In this document: positions 1 through 8,224 of the stretch, one piece after another
Layout: the number at the start of each line of letters is the position of its first letter
Numbering within the stretch: position 1 is the first letter of the stretch
Assembly: GCF_001499995.1 (NCBI RefSeq)
Contig: NZ_LQIU01000007.1
Coordinates: 47,039-111,038 of the forward strand
Reading direction: 5' to 3'
Length of the DNA: 64,000 nt
Origin: Mycobacterium sp. IS-1496
Lineage (GTDB): Bacteria; Actinomycetota; Actinomycetes; Mycobacteriales; Mycobacteriaceae
Notes under the pieces: model-generated
What the model saw: only the letters and a program-made list of their open reading frames with translations
What the model was told of the DNA's origin: nothing
Databases searched by the model: none
Position numbers and translations under genes: made by a program

Positions 1-447
1 GAATCGGTGGTGACCGGTCTGCCGCCGGGCGCCTTGCTCGCCGTGGTCGCCGACCACGGCATGGTCGAGGTCGACGCGGAGCGCATCCTCGACCTCGACG
101 AGTGCGCCCCGCTCTTCGACGGGGTCGAGGCGGTCGCCGGCGAGGCCCGCGCCCGCTACGTCTACGCCGCCGAGGGGGCGACGGCCGCGGTGCTGGCGGC
201 CTGGCGGGAGACGCTGGGCGACCGGGCCTGGGTCACCACCCGCGACGAGGCCATCGAGGCCGGCTGGTTCGGCGCCCGTGTCGCCGACGACATGCGGCGC
301 CGGATCGGCGATATCGTCGTCGCCGCGAAGGACTCCGCCGCGCTGGTGCGCCGCACCGTGGAGCCGATGGAGTCGGCGTTGCGCGGACAGCACGGCTCGC
401 TCACCGATGCCGAACAGCGGATCCCCCTTCTGCTCGCGTACGGCTGA
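1..447 (+). CDS. AlkP-superfamily phosphodiesterase/pyrophosphatase, C-terminal part
   Basis: This reading frame is open from the first base of the window, so the gene begins upstream and only about the last 148 codons are present. The fragment carries the metal-binding Asp-His-Gly of the type I phosphodiesterase / nucleotide pyrophosphatase family (VADHGMVEVD, near residue 20) and ends with the family-typical sequence around HGSLTDAEQRIPLLLAYG. Members are metal-dependent hydrolases of phosphoesters. Substrate and localisation cannot be judged because the nucleophile region lies outside the window. An internal GTG at base 7 is unlikely to be the true start. Confidence 0.8.
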   Translation, partial: ESVVTGLPPGALLAVVADHGMVEVDAERILDLDECAPLFDGVEAVAGEARARYVYAAEGATAAVLAAWRETLGDRAWVTTRDEAIEAGWFGARVADDMRRRIGDIVVAAKDSAALVRRTVEPMESALRGQHGSLTDAEQRIPLLLAYG

Positions 448-494
448 GTGCGGCCCGGGTGTGATCTCCACGCCCCGCGGGTACGTCCGCACCG

Positions 495-974
495 ATGCAG
501 ACCTTCCTGCCCTGCGAGGATTTCGACGCCAGCGCCGAGGTGCTCGACATGCGTCGCCTCGGTAAGCAGCGGGTGGAGGTGATCCAGGTCCTGCGGGCCC
601 TGACGGTGCCCGGCTACGGGTGGCGTCACCACCCCGCCGCGGCGATGTGGGCGGGGTACGAGGAAGCGCTGGTGCGCTACGGGCTGCAGATCTGTGCGCA
701 CTGGTGTCGCAGCGGCCGGGCCGACACCTGTGCCACCACCCTGGTGACCGATCTCGGCGTGACGGTCGGGATCTCCGCGGTGCGTCCCCAGGCCGAACTC
801 GGCGCCGCGGGCGAGCTGCCGCCGTGGCTGGGCGACGAGGCGTTTCACCGCAGCCATCAGGCGGCACTGGTGAAGAAGGACCCGGACCACTACCGGCCGC
901 TGTTCCCGGACGTGCCCGACGACCTGCCGTACGTGTGGCCCGCTTCGGACCGCGACCGCCGAATACCGCTCTGA
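495..974 (+). CDS. MSMEG_6728-type protein, pyrimidine dimer DNA glycosylase-like
   Basis: This encodes 159 residues beginning MQTFLPCEDF. The N-terminal half, with the RLGKQRVE motif near residue 21 and the following GYGWRHHPAAAMW, resembles the actinobacterial family related to the pyrimidine dimer DNA glycosylase fold (T4 endonuclease V-like, PF03013). RLGKQR-V-E is the conserved signature. A DNA repair role is possible by family but unproven. It lies 47 bases after the preceding hydrolase and 26 bases before yaaA, on the same strand, so co-transcription is plausible. Near its C-terminus a lysine-rich HxxALVKKDPxHY segment is also a family feature. Confidence 0.75.
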   Translation: MQTFLPCEDFDASAEVLDMRRLGKQRVEVIQVLRALTVPGYGWRHHPAAAMWAGYEEALVRYGLQICAHWCRSGRADTCATTLVTDLGVTVGISAVRPQAELGAAGELPPWLGDEAFHRSHQAALVKKDPDHYRPLFPDVPDDLPYVWPASDRDRRIPL

Positions 975-1000
975 GCGCCCACGGCGATAACGTCTTCGCC

Positions 1001-1747
1001 GTGCTCGTGCTGCTTCCGCCATCGGAGACCAAACGCGACGGGGGCGACGGACCGCCGCTGCGCCTCGACCGGCTCTCCTTCCCCGACCTGGAACCCGTGC
1101 GCAAGGCGCTCCTCGACGAGATCGTCGAGCTGTCGGCCGACCGGGAAGCGAGCCGCAAGGCGCTCGGGCTCTCGCCGACACAGGATGCCGAGATCGCACG
1201 CAACGCGGTGCTGCACACGGCTCCGACGCTGCCCGCGATCGACCGGTACACCGGTGTGCTCTACGACGCCCTGGACATCGAATCCCTGCGCGGTGCGGCC
1301 GCGGCACGCGCGCGGCAGCGGCTGGCGGTCGGTTCGGCCCTGTTCGGGCTGCTGCGGGCCGGCGATCCGGTGCCGGCCTACCGGCTCTCGGCGACCGCGA
1401 AGCTACCCGGCAGCGCGCCGCTGACCGGCCGCTGGCGCCCGGTGCTCGAACCGGTGCTCGCCGACGTCGCCGCACAGGAGCTCGTCATCGACCTGCGGTC
1501 CGGCTCCTACGCGGCGCTCGGGCGCCTGCCGGCCGCGGTGCGTGTCGGCGTGCTGGCCGAGCACGCCGACGGCCGGCGCACCGTCGTCAGCCACTTCAAC
1601 AAGGCGCACAAGGGACGGCTCGCCCGCGCGCTGGCCACCACCCGCTCCGAGCCGTCCGACGCCGCGGCGGTGGCGACGGTGGCGCGGCGCGCCGGGATGC
1701 GCGTCGAACGCAGCGGGGACCACCTGGTCGTCGTCGTCCCCGCCTGA
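1001..1747 (+). CDS. yaaA: Peroxide stress protein YaaA (UPF0246)
   Basis: This encodes 248 residues. I chose the GTG at 1001 because it gives MLVLLPPSETK, the family's invariant N-terminus (LLPPSETK, then GG). The frame is open further upstream but overlaps the preceding gene. Other family marks are YTGVLYDALD near residue 85, LFGLLRAGDPVPAYRLS near 112 and the C-terminal SHFNKAHKGRLARAL segment (about residue 197). YaaA in E. coli lowers free intracellular iron during peroxide stress and binds DNA. Here it follows a putative DNA glycosylase, which fits a stress context. It is cytosolic, with no signal or membrane segment. Confidence 0.9.
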   Translation: MLVLLPPSETKRDGGDGPPLRLDRLSFPDLEPVRKALLDEIVELSADREASRKALGLSPTQDAEIARNAVLHTAPTLPAIDRYTGVLYDALDIESLRGAAAARARQRLAVGSALFGLLRAGDPVPAYRLSATAKLPGSAPLTGRWRPVLEPVLADVAAQELVIDLRSGSYAALGRLPAAVRVGVLAEHADGRRTVVSHFNKAHKGRLARALATTRSEPSDAAAVATVARRAGMRVERSGDHLVVVVPA

Positions 1748-1784
1748 TCAGGCTGCCGTACGAGAGCGCTTCGGCGACAGCGAT

Positions 1785-2612
1785 TTATCGCAGGACCGAT
1801 TCGACCGCCGCGGCGGTGAGGGGGTCCACGATGCACGTGAAGTGATTGCTGTCGGGGGTGTCGACGACGCGGACCGCCGGGTTGGTGGCGCGCAGAGCGG
1901 CGACGGCGTCGTCGCCGATCAGCACGGCGCCGCCGAGCGGCCGCATCGCGCGGACCACCACGGTCGGCATGGTCAGGGCCCGCCAGTGGTCGGTCCAGTC
2001 GGTGGGCCAGCGCTGGTACAGATCCTCTTCGGCGGCCGCACGCGAGGTGCTCGGACGCCAGGTCCCGTCGGGCTGTTCGGCCAGTTCGTAGGTGTGGTGC
2101 TCATCCCAGAACGGGGTCCACGGATCGACGATGCCGGCGGCGCGGACGCTGTCGAGGTAGGCGCCCGGGCCGGAGACCACCGCGTCGAGCCGGGCGAACC
2201 CCTCGCGCACCGGCGCGAGCGCGGCACGCTGCGCCGGGCCGATGTGGTCGATCAGCGACAGGCTGCGCACCCGGGCGCCGTCGTCACGGGCGACGCGCAT
2301 CGCGATCAGCGCACCCAGCGACCAGCCGGCGAGGTCGACCGCGTCGGCGCCGAGCGCGTCGGCCACCGCGAGCACGTCGCCGGCGTGGCTGTCCAGGCCG
2401 TAGCTGCCCGGCGGGGTGATCTCGCTGCGACCGCGACCGCGCAGGTCGAACGCGACGACTCGGCGGTCATGACCGGCCAGCCGTTCGGCGAGGTACGAGA
2501 ACGCCGTCAGGTTGGCCGAGATGCCGTGTACGCACAACAGGATCGGCGCATCGTCGGCGCCCCAGGACCGGGTCCGCACCCGGCCGGAGGGGAGGTCGAG
2601 GTCGAAGTCCAC
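1785..2612 (-). CDS. Alpha/beta hydrolase
   Basis: This encodes 275 residues with a classic alpha/beta hydrolase fold. It has the oxyanion loop LCVHGISAN (about residue 28), DLRGRGRSE (about 56), the nucleophile elbow GWSLGA (about residue 94) and a C-terminal SNHF histidine (about 260). No signal peptide is visible, so the enzyme is probably cytosolic. The substrate cannot be inferred; family members include esterases, epoxide hydrolases and C-C hydrolases. It converges on yaaA (37-base gap) and lies downstream of the amidohydrolase on the same strand, separated from it by a strong hairpin, so it probably has its own promoter. Confidence 0.85.
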   Translation of the reverse strand: MDFDLDLPSGRVRTRSWGADDAPILLCVHGISANLTAFSYLAERLAGHDRRVVAFDLRGRGRSEITPPGSYGLDSHAGDVLAVADALGADAVDLAGWSLGALIAMRVARDDGARVRSLSLIDHIGPAQRAALAPVREGFARLDAVVSGPGAYLDSVRAAGIVDPWTPFWDEHHTYELAEQPDGTWRPSTSRAAAEEDLYQRWPTDWTDHWRALTMPTVVVRAMRPLGGAVLIGDDAVAALRATNPAVRVVDTPDSNHFTCIVDPLTAAAVESVLR

Positions 2613-2630
2613 CGGCCGGACTCTACGCGA

Positions 2631-2697
2631 CCGCCGAACGTGCGCCGGTTGCGAGATTTCGGCCGCCGGTTTCTCGCAGTGAGCGCACGTTCGGCGG
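2631..2697 (-). terminator. Long hairpin between amidohydrolase and hydrolase genes
   Basis: Perfect 15-base inverted arms (CCGCCGAACGTGCGC at 2631-2645, complement at 2683-2697) enclose a second nested pair (GCGAGA/TCTCGC). The element begins 9 bases after the stop of the amidohydrolase (minus strand) and so sits where a terminator is expected. There is no U-tract, which is common in mycobacterial intrinsic terminators. It could equally be a copy of a dispersed intergenic palindrome. Confidence 0.55.
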
Positions 2698-2705
2698 CTG
2701 TGGCG

Positions 2706-3968
2706 TCAGGCCTTGGCGAGTTGCTTCTGCTCGTAGAGGCGTGCCCATTCCTTGCGCGGCCGGATCGACACGTCGACGTCGGCGCCCTGGGCCCGCAGCG
2801 CTCGCACCGTCGCCTGATCCTTCGGCGTGTGCGCGAACGGATCCCATCCGAAGAACCGGCAGGAGTTCTCCCACGTGATCTTGTTGATGTCGGAGTCCGA
2901 GGCGCCCGCCGCGTTCAGCTCGGCCAGCACCTGCTCTGGCGCGTCCGGCCAGAAGCAGTCCGAGTGCGGGTAGTCGCACTCCCAGGCGATGATGTCGATG
3001 CCGATCTCGTGGCGCAGCTTGAGCGACGTCTTGTCGGTGACGTAGCAGGCCAGTGAGTGCTCGCGGAACACGTCGCTGGGCAGTTTGTCGCCGAAGTCGC
3101 GGCGCAGCCACTTCTGGTTCGTGTAGTGGCGGTCGCTGCGGTCGAGGTAGAACGGGATCCACCCGATCCCGCCCTCGGAGAACGCGAACTTCAGGTCGGG
3201 GTAGTTGCGCATCGCCGGGCCCCACAGGAGGTCCTGGGCGCACATCGCCGACACCTGGGTGGCCAGGATGATGAGGTTGTCGATCGGCGCGTTGGGCGCC
3301 ATGCTGATCGCGCCGAAGCCGGTGCCGATGTGCAGGCACATCACCACGTTCTCCTCGGACAGCGTCCGGAACACCGGGCCCCAGTAGTCGTCGTCGTGGT
3401 AGCTGGGCAGCCCTTCGAGGTGCGGCAGTTCCGGCATGGTCACCGCGCGGCAGCCCTTGGCCGCCACACGGCGGATCTCGTCGCACATCGCCTCGGGATT
3501 CCAGGTCGGCATGATCGCGATCGGGATGAAGCGGCCCGGATAGGAGCCCGCCCACTCGTCGATGTGCCAGTCGTTGTAGGCCGAGACCATCACCAGCGTG
3601 GTCTCTTCGCGGTGCATGTTGAGGTGCCGCGCGGAGAACCCGGTGAACGTCGGGAAGCACATCGAGGCCAGGATGCCGTTGCGGTTCATGTCGCGGACGC
3701 GTTCGTGGACGTCGTAGACGCCGGGCCGCATCTCGGCGAAGCCGGCGGGGTCACGCCCCCACTCCTCGGCCGGCCAGGAGACGACGGCGTTGAGGCCGCT
3801 GACCCCCTGCGGACGGCCCTGGTACATCCATTGGTCGACGCCCTTGTCGTCGGTGACGACGATCGGCGCCTCCTCCTTGTACTTGGCCGGCACGTGCCGC
3901 AGGAACATGTCGGGTGGTTCCACCACGTGGTCGTCGATGCTCACCAGGATCAGGTCGTCGACATTCAT
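2706..3968 (-). CDS. Amidohydrolase family protein (ACMSD-like)
   Basis: This encodes 420 residues from the ATG at 3968, which has a good ribosome-binding site (GAGGAGC, 5 bases upstream). The frame stays open to 4088 but would run across the divergent promoter. The N-terminus MNVDDLILVSIDDHVVEPP has the Asp-x-His metal motif of the amidohydrolase_2 family (ACMSD, gamma-resorcylate decarboxylase). Later metal-site regions include HIGTGFG (about 220) and FSEGGIGW (about 265). Members decarboxylate or hydrolyse carboxylic acids. It is divergent from an AraC regulator and shares a palindromic operator with it, so it is the regulator's likely target. Confidence 0.85.
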   Translation of the reverse strand: MNVDDLILVSIDDHVVEPPDMFLRHVPAKYKEEAPIVVTDDKGVDQWMYQGRPQGVSGLNAVVSWPAEEWGRDPAGFAEMRPGVYDVHERVRDMNRNGILASMCFPTFTGFSARHLNMHREETTLVMVSAYNDWHIDEWAGSYPGRFIPIAIMPTWNPEAMCDEIRRVAAKGCRAVTMPELPHLEGLPSYHDDDYWGPVFRTLSEENVVMCLHIGTGFGAISMAPNAPIDNLIILATQVSAMCAQDLLWGPAMRNYPDLKFAFSEGGIGWIPFYLDRSDRHYTNQKWLRRDFGDKLPSDVFREHSLACYVTDKTSLKLRHEIGIDIIAWECDYPHSDCFWPDAPEQVLAELNAAGASDSDINKITWENSCRFFGWDPFAHTPKDQATVRALRAQGADVDVSIRPRKEWARLYEQKQLAKA

Positions 3969-4006
3969 AGGCGCTCCTCGTCGCGGTGCCGGCGTGGCCG
4001 GGGTCA

Positions 4007-4027
4007 CAATTGGACTGGTTCCAGTTG
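4007..4027. promoter_or_regulatory. Palindromic operator, KstR-like (7 of 8 defined bases)
   Basis: A 21-base inverted repeat, CAAYTGGA-N5-TCCARTTG, lies in the 73-base divergent gap between the amidohydrolase and the AraC gene. Within it, 4010-4023 matches the KstR consensus TNNAACNNGTTNNA except for one base (GAC for AAC). It lies directly upstream of a TACCCT -10-like element (4028-4033) for the AraC gene, so a bound repressor would block at least that promoter. AraC proteins usually bind direct repeats, so a TetR-type regulator is the better guess. Confidence 0.5.
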
Positions 4028-4041
4028 TACCCTCCATAGGT

Positions 4042-4881
4042 GTGACCGTCTCTGCGCTATCGGCCAAGGGTTTAGCCCAACCGGCCAACCTCTCCGAGCG
4101 GGTGATCGATCTGCGCCGCGGCGGCCGCGCGCTGGCCGGCAGCTACCTGTACCAGGGCGACGGGCTGATCACCGGATGGCATTCGCACGACGTCCACCAG
4201 ATCGAGTACGCGATCGGCGGGGTGGTCGAGGTCGAGACCGCCTCGGGGCACTACCTCGTCCCGCCCCAGCAGGCCGCGTGGCTGCCCAAGGGGCTCGAGC
4301 ACCAGGCGACGATGAACGCCGACGTGCGCACGGTCGCGGTGATGTTCGACAGTGCCCTGATCCCCGACGGGGGCAACCGTGCCCGGATCCTGGCCGTGTC
4401 GCCACTGATCCGGGAGATGATGATCTACGCGCTGCGCTGGCCGATCGACCGTGCGGCCAGCGATCCGGTTTCGGACGCGTTCTTCCAGACCCTGGGCAAC
4501 ATCGTGATCGAGGCGCTCGATCACGAGGCGCCGCTGAACTTGCCGAGTTCCGAACATTCCATCGTGGCCGCGGCGCTGGCGTACACGAAGGAGCACCTGC
4601 AGGCCGTGACCGCCGACGACGTCAGCCGCGCGGTGTCGGTGTCCGAGCGCACGTTGCGGCGACTGTTCGCCGAAGAACTGGGGCTGTCGTGGCGGACCTA
4701 CCTGCTGCATGCCCGGATGTTGCGCGCGATGGCCCTGCTCGCGGCCCCGGGACAGTCGGTGCAGGAGACGGCGGCGGCGGTCGGTTTCGACAGCCTCAGT
4801 TCGTTTACCCGCGCCTTCACCCAGTTCTGCGGGGAGACGCCGTCGGCGTACCGGCGCAAGGCGGCGGCCGACGCGGTGTGA
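4042..4881 (+). CDS. AraC-family transcriptional regulator
   Basis: This encodes 279 residues from a GTG at 4042, eight bases after a TACCCT -10-like hexamer, so the transcript may be nearly leaderless. Residues about 25-110 form a cupin-like sensor domain (GWHSHDVHQIEYAIGG, LPKGLEHQ). Residues about 175-275 are the double helix-turn-helix DNA-binding domain (VSVSERTLRRLFAEELGLSWRTYL, then QETAAAVGFDSLSSFTRAFTQFCGETPSAYRR). This sensor type is common in regulators of aromatic or small-molecule metabolism. It is divergent from the amidohydrolase and probably regulates it. The ligand is unknown. Confidence 0.88.
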   Translation: MTVSALSAKGLAQPANLSERVIDLRRGGRALAGSYLYQGDGLITGWHSHDVHQIEYAIGGVVEVETASGHYLVPPQQAAWLPKGLEHQATMNADVRTVAVMFDSALIPDGGNRARILAVSPLIREMMIYALRWPIDRAASDPVSDAFFQTLGNIVIEALDHEAPLNLPSSEHSIVAAALAYTKEHLQAVTADDVSRAVSVSERTLRRLFAEELGLSWRTYLLHARMLRAMALLAAPGQSVQETAAAVGFDSLSSFTRAFTQFCGETPSAYRRKAAADAV

Positions 4882-4890
4882 GGCCCGTCC

Positions 4891-6102
4891 TCAGAAGGGA
4901 AAGCCCAACCGCGCGGGAACGGCGGTCGCGAAAGCCCTGTCGATCAGTGCGACGAGATCGGAGTCGTTGCCCCGCAATCGATTCGCCGCGGCGAATGCGG
5001 TCGCCCGATGGCCGCCGAGGTACAGCGACCCGAGGACGTCGATGTCGAGCACCACGTCGGGCGCGGCCTCCGTCGGCGCGCACACGGCACGGCCGTCGCG
5101 GACGTCCAGCGCGAATCGGCCTCCGTCGCAACGGAACCCGTCGTGGACCTCGAGAACGACCGAGAGGTCGCAGTCGTAGGTGCGGGCCTGCAGCGCGGCC
5201 GGGATGTCCATCAACCGCAACCACAGATCGTCGGCGACGGCGGTGGTGCGCACGCGGCGGGCGTCGGTGAGCAGATAGGGCAACGGGTCGGCCGGGTGGG
5301 TGGCGACCTCGATGCGTTCCATCAGATCCAGCCCGCACAGTGCCCGCCACAGCGCGGCGTGCGCCGCCGCGGTCACGGCCGTCAACTCAACCACGCGGAT
5401 GTGCCGGGGTCCCGGACCGTGCACCCGGTAGAGCACGTAGCCGTCGGCGTGCAGGAACGCGAACAGGGCGCTGCCACCGGCGCGGTCGTCGTCGCGGTCG
5501 GCCAGCAGGTCGTCCCACAACGCTCGTGGGCGGACGAGTCCGCCGGGGGTGCCGACCCGCCAGCGGTCGTAGACGGCAACTAAGTCGTCGAGGTGCTCAC
5601 TCGGCGTCACGATCCGGACGCCGCCGGGATCCGATGCGTCAGAACGGAACTGCGCCGTGCGCCGGTCGACGGACCACTCGTTCACCGTCGTCGCCGGGCC
5701 GTAACCGAACCGACCGTAGATGCCACCCTCACTGGCCGTCAGCCCGGCGATCGGATGTCCCGCCGCGGCGATCCGGTCGTGAAGTTCGGTGAACATCGAC
5801 CGCAGCACACCGCGACGGCGGTGCGTCGGCGCCACCGAGACCCACGTGATGCCGGCGACGGGCAGCACGGCGCCACCGGGCACCGTCAATTGCAGATCGA
5901 CGTACAAGGCCTGGCCCACCACGTCGGCGCCGTCGGCCACGACCAGTGCCGCATTCTCGGGTATCAGCGATCGCCAGACCGTCACCGCCGACTCGTCTAC
6001 GACGTGGCCGAAGTTGGTGGCGTCCAGGCGCACCATGCGCGGCCAGTCGCGCTCGGTGACCGGCCGCAGGTGCAGTCCTTCCACAGGGTGCGACAGTGCC
6101 AC
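4891..6102 (-). CDS. eis: Eis-type N-acetyltransferase
   Basis: This encodes 403 residues, matching the roughly 400-residue Eis family. The N-terminal GNAT domain has the acetyl-CoA motif VSVAPTHRRRGVLRSM (about residues 87-102, R-R-x-G). A second GNAT-like domain and a C-terminal sterol-carrier-like domain follow. The protein ends in Phe (RLGFPF); in the family the terminal carboxylate takes part in catalysis. Eis acetylates amines, including aminoglycosides at several positions. I chose the GTG at 6102; another GTG at 6084 is possible. It is convergent with the AraC gene and divergent from the PLP decarboxylase. Confidence 0.88.
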   Translation of the reverse strand: MALSHPVEGLHLRPVTERDWPRMVRLDATNFGHVVDESAVTVWRSLIPENAALVVADGADVVGQALYVDLQLTVPGGAVLPVAGITWVSVAPTHRRRGVLRSMFTELHDRIAAAGHPIAGLTASEGGIYGRFGYGPATTVNEWSVDRRTAQFRSDASDPGGVRIVTPSEHLDDLVAVYDRWRVGTPGGLVRPRALWDDLLADRDDDRAGGSALFAFLHADGYVLYRVHGPGPRHIRVVELTAVTAAAHAALWRALCGLDLMERIEVATHPADPLPYLLTDARRVRTTAVADDLWLRLMDIPAALQARTYDCDLSVVLEVHDGFRCDGGRFALDVRDGRAVCAPTEAAPDVVLDIDVLGSLYLGGHRATAFAAANRLRGNDSDLVALIDRAFATAVPARLGFPF

Positions 6103-6147
6103 ACCGGGACCGCGAAGCGCATCCGAATTACCGCCGCACGGGAGTCC

Positions 6148-6153
6148 TAGGCT
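6148..6153 (+). promoter_or_regulatory. -10 element of a probable leaderless promoter
   Basis: TAGGCT matches TANNNT and is followed by six bases and then the ATG of the PLP decarboxylase gene at 6160. That is the spacing at which mycobacterial transcripts begin directly on the start codon. No Shine-Dalgarno sequence precedes this ATG. Confidence 0.5.
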
Positions 6154-6159
6154 CGATGC

Positions 6160-7548
6160 ATGTCTGATCGCACCGCCGGCCTGCACGCCGCCGTCCGGCA
6201 TGCCGAGAGCTACCTCGCCGGGCTCGACGACCGACCGGTCGCCGCCCCGGCCACGGCCGCCGAGATCCGCGAACGGCTGGGCGGTCCGCTGCCCGAACAC
6301 CCGACCGATCCGGCGGAGGTGATCGAGGCGCTGGCGACCGGCGCCGAGCCCGGCCTGGTCGCCAGCGCCGGACCCCGCCACTTCGGCTTCGTCGTCGGCG
6401 GCGCGCTGCCCGCGGCGCTCGCGGCCGACTGGCTGGTGTCGGCGTGGGACCAGTGCGCGGCCTTCCATGCCCTGTCCCCCGCCGGGTCGGCGATCGAGGA
6501 GGTCGCCGCCGGATGGGTGCTGGACCTGCTCGGGCTGCCCGCGACCGCCAGCGTCGGGTTCGTCACCGGCGGTCAGGGCGCCAACACGACCTGCCTGGCC
6601 GCAGCGCGCCACGCCGTCCTCGCCGCCGCCGGATGGGACGTCGAACGCGATGGGCTCATCGGGGCTCCGCCGCTGCGGGTGCTCTGCGGTGAGCAGGCCC
6701 ACGCCACGATCCACACCGCGCTGCGGTTGCTCGGCCTCGGCGCGGACACCGCGGTCCGCATCCCCGCCGACGCGCAGGGCCGGATGGACCCCGGGGCGCT
6801 GCGCCACGCCCTCGGCGAGGCCACCGGACCCGCCATCGTGTGCGCCCAGGCCGGCAACGTGGCCACCGGGGCGTTCGACGCGTTCGAGCCGGTCGCCGAC
6901 GCGTGCGCGGCGCACGGCGCGTGGCTGCACGTCGACGGCGCCTTCGGGCTCTGGGCCGCCGCCGCGCCCGCGACCCGGCACCTCACGCGGGCCGTCGAAC
7001 GCGCCGACTCGTGGGCGGTCGACGCGCACAAGTGGCTCAACGTTCCCTACGACTGCGCAGCGGCGATCGTCGCCCATCCCACCGCTCACCGGGCGGCCAT
7101 GAGCCTGTCGGGTCCCTACCTCGTCGCCGACCCCGGACAGCGCGACAACACCACCTACGTGCCCGAGAGTTCACGGCGGGCCAGGTCGGTGCCGGTGTAC
7201 GCCGCGATCCGCTCACTCGGCCGGACCGGCATCGCCGAGTTGGTCGAACGCAACTGCGCCCACGCGCGCCGGATGGCCGACCACCTCAGCGCCATCCCCG
7301 GCGCCACCGTGCTCAACGACGTGGTGCTCAACCAGGTGCTCGTCGCGCTCCCGGGCGGTGACGAGGCCAACCGCGCCGCGGTGGCCGCCGTCCAGCGCGA
7401 CGGCACCTGCTGGCTGGGCGGCACGACGTGGCGGGGCGCCCACGTCCTGCGGGTCAGCGTGTCGAACTGGGCGACCACCGACGACGACATCGACCGCTCG
7501 GCGGCCGCGATCGCCGCGGCGGCCGCCGCAGTTAGATCGCGACGATGA
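6160..7548 (+). CDS. Group II PLP-dependent amino acid decarboxylase
   Basis: This encodes 462 residues of the aromatic-L-amino-acid/glutamate decarboxylase fold. The PLP-binding lysine is in SWAVDAHKWLNVPYDC (Lys291). Cofactor contacts are visible at FVTGGQGANTTCLAAAR (about 133-149) and HVDGAFGLWAAA (about 257-268, Asp stacking under the pyridine nitrogen). The enzyme removes the alpha-carboxyl group from an amino acid to give an amine; the substrate cannot be told from sequence. The C-terminal TCWLGGTTWRGAHVLRVSVSNW is typical of the subgroup. The start lacks a Shine-Dalgarno sequence but sits six bases after TAGGCT. It overlaps the convergent secreted-protein gene by 17 bases. Confidence 0.85.
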   Translation: MSDRTAGLHAAVRHAESYLAGLDDRPVAAPATAAEIRERLGGPLPEHPTDPAEVIEALATGAEPGLVASAGPRHFGFVVGGALPAALAADWLVSAWDQCAAFHALSPAGSAIEEVAAGWVLDLLGLPATASVGFVTGGQGANTTCLAAARHAVLAAAGWDVERDGLIGAPPLRVLCGEQAHATIHTALRLLGLGADTAVRIPADAQGRMDPGALRHALGEATGPAIVCAQAGNVATGAFDAFEPVADACAAHGAWLHVDGAFGLWAAAAPATRHLTRAVERADSWAVDAHKWLNVPYDCAAAIVAHPTAHRAAMSLSGPYLVADPGQRDNTTYVPESSRRARSVPVYAAIRSLGRTGIAELVERNCAHARRMADHLSAIPGATVLNDVVLNQVLVALPGGDEANRAAVAAVQRDGTCWLGGTTWRGAHVLRVSVSNWATTDDDIDRSAAAIAAAAAAVRSRR

Positions 7549-8041
7549 AATCGGTGGTGTAGAACTCCGCGGGCAACTGCGAATGCGGTTGCGGGCGTTC
7601 GATGGCCAGCCAAGAGCCGGTCGCGCCGGACATCAACGGACTCGACAACGTGACCGCACCCGCGCCGACCCCGTCGGTGTGCAGCGCGCCGACCGCGGTG
7701 CCGGGCGCACCGGCGTGACAGCCGGCCGACGACTCCCTCGGCACCTGGATCAGCCGCACCTCGTAGTACGAGTTGGGCTTGGCCAGAAGCAACTGCACGT
7801 CCGCGCTGACTTGCGAGCCGGCGGTGCGCACCGTTGCGGTGGCCCTGCCGTTGCCTGCCGAGTCGTAGTAGGAGCGGGCGCTGTAGTCGCACCGTCGCAG
7901 AGTCGGGCTGAACGGCAGGAAGGTCCCGCCGGACTCCGCGGCGGCGAGCGGTGCGGACACGACGCCCACGCCGACCGGGGCGAGAGGTGCGGCGATCAGC
8001 GCCATCGCGGCGACCGAGGCGAACGGGGTCAGAGCGGACAT
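7532..8041 (-). CDS. Secreted conserved mycobacterial protein (Rv1906c-like)
   Basis: This encodes 169 residues starting at the ATG at 8041, which has a strong ribosome-binding site (AAGGGAG). Residues 1 to about 35 form a signal peptide (MSALTPFASV, hydrophobic core, AxA-type cleavage around PLAAAES). The mature part has two cysteines (LRRCDYS and AGCHAG), suggesting a disulphide, and looks like a small beta-rich exported domain. Similar secreted proteins occur across mycobacteria, including the Rv1906c/Rv1907c region; none has a known function. The gene is divergent from the class I aldolase. Confidence 0.7.
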   Translation of the reverse strand: MSALTPFASVAAMALIAAPLAPVGVGVVSAPLAAAESGGTFLPFSPTLRRCDYSARSYYDSAGNGRATATVRTAGSQVSADVQLLLAKPNSYYEVRLIQVPRESSAGCHAGAPGTAVGALHTDGVGAGAVTLSSPLMSGATGSWLAIERPQPHSQLPAEFYTTDFIVAI

Positions 8042-8224
8042 GGAGCTCCCTTTGAGCCGTGGTGAGCGGGCGCCGGCGGGTACGGACCGGCGTCCTTCTA
8101 GCCAAGCACGGCACCTGCCGGAACGGGCGCATAAGCGCCGAATATCCTCACAGGGGAACCGGGCTCGGCGGGCCGACCTCGAATCCGTCAGCGACAACCG
8201 TCTTCAAAGGAGTGGACTGCACCG

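Noticed and set aside
162..1475. Minus-strand frame of over 400 codons opposite the phosphatase end, glycosylase-like gene and yaaA
   Set aside because: It is a shadow of high-GC third positions, and the three plus-strand genes are well supported.
3057..5270. Long plus-strand open frame antisense to the amidohydrolase and running through the AraC region
   Set aside because: It is a GC-rich shadow frame with Arg/Gly/Pro/His-rich low-complexity translation, no domain and no start signal. The amidohydrolase, AraC and eis genes explain the DNA.
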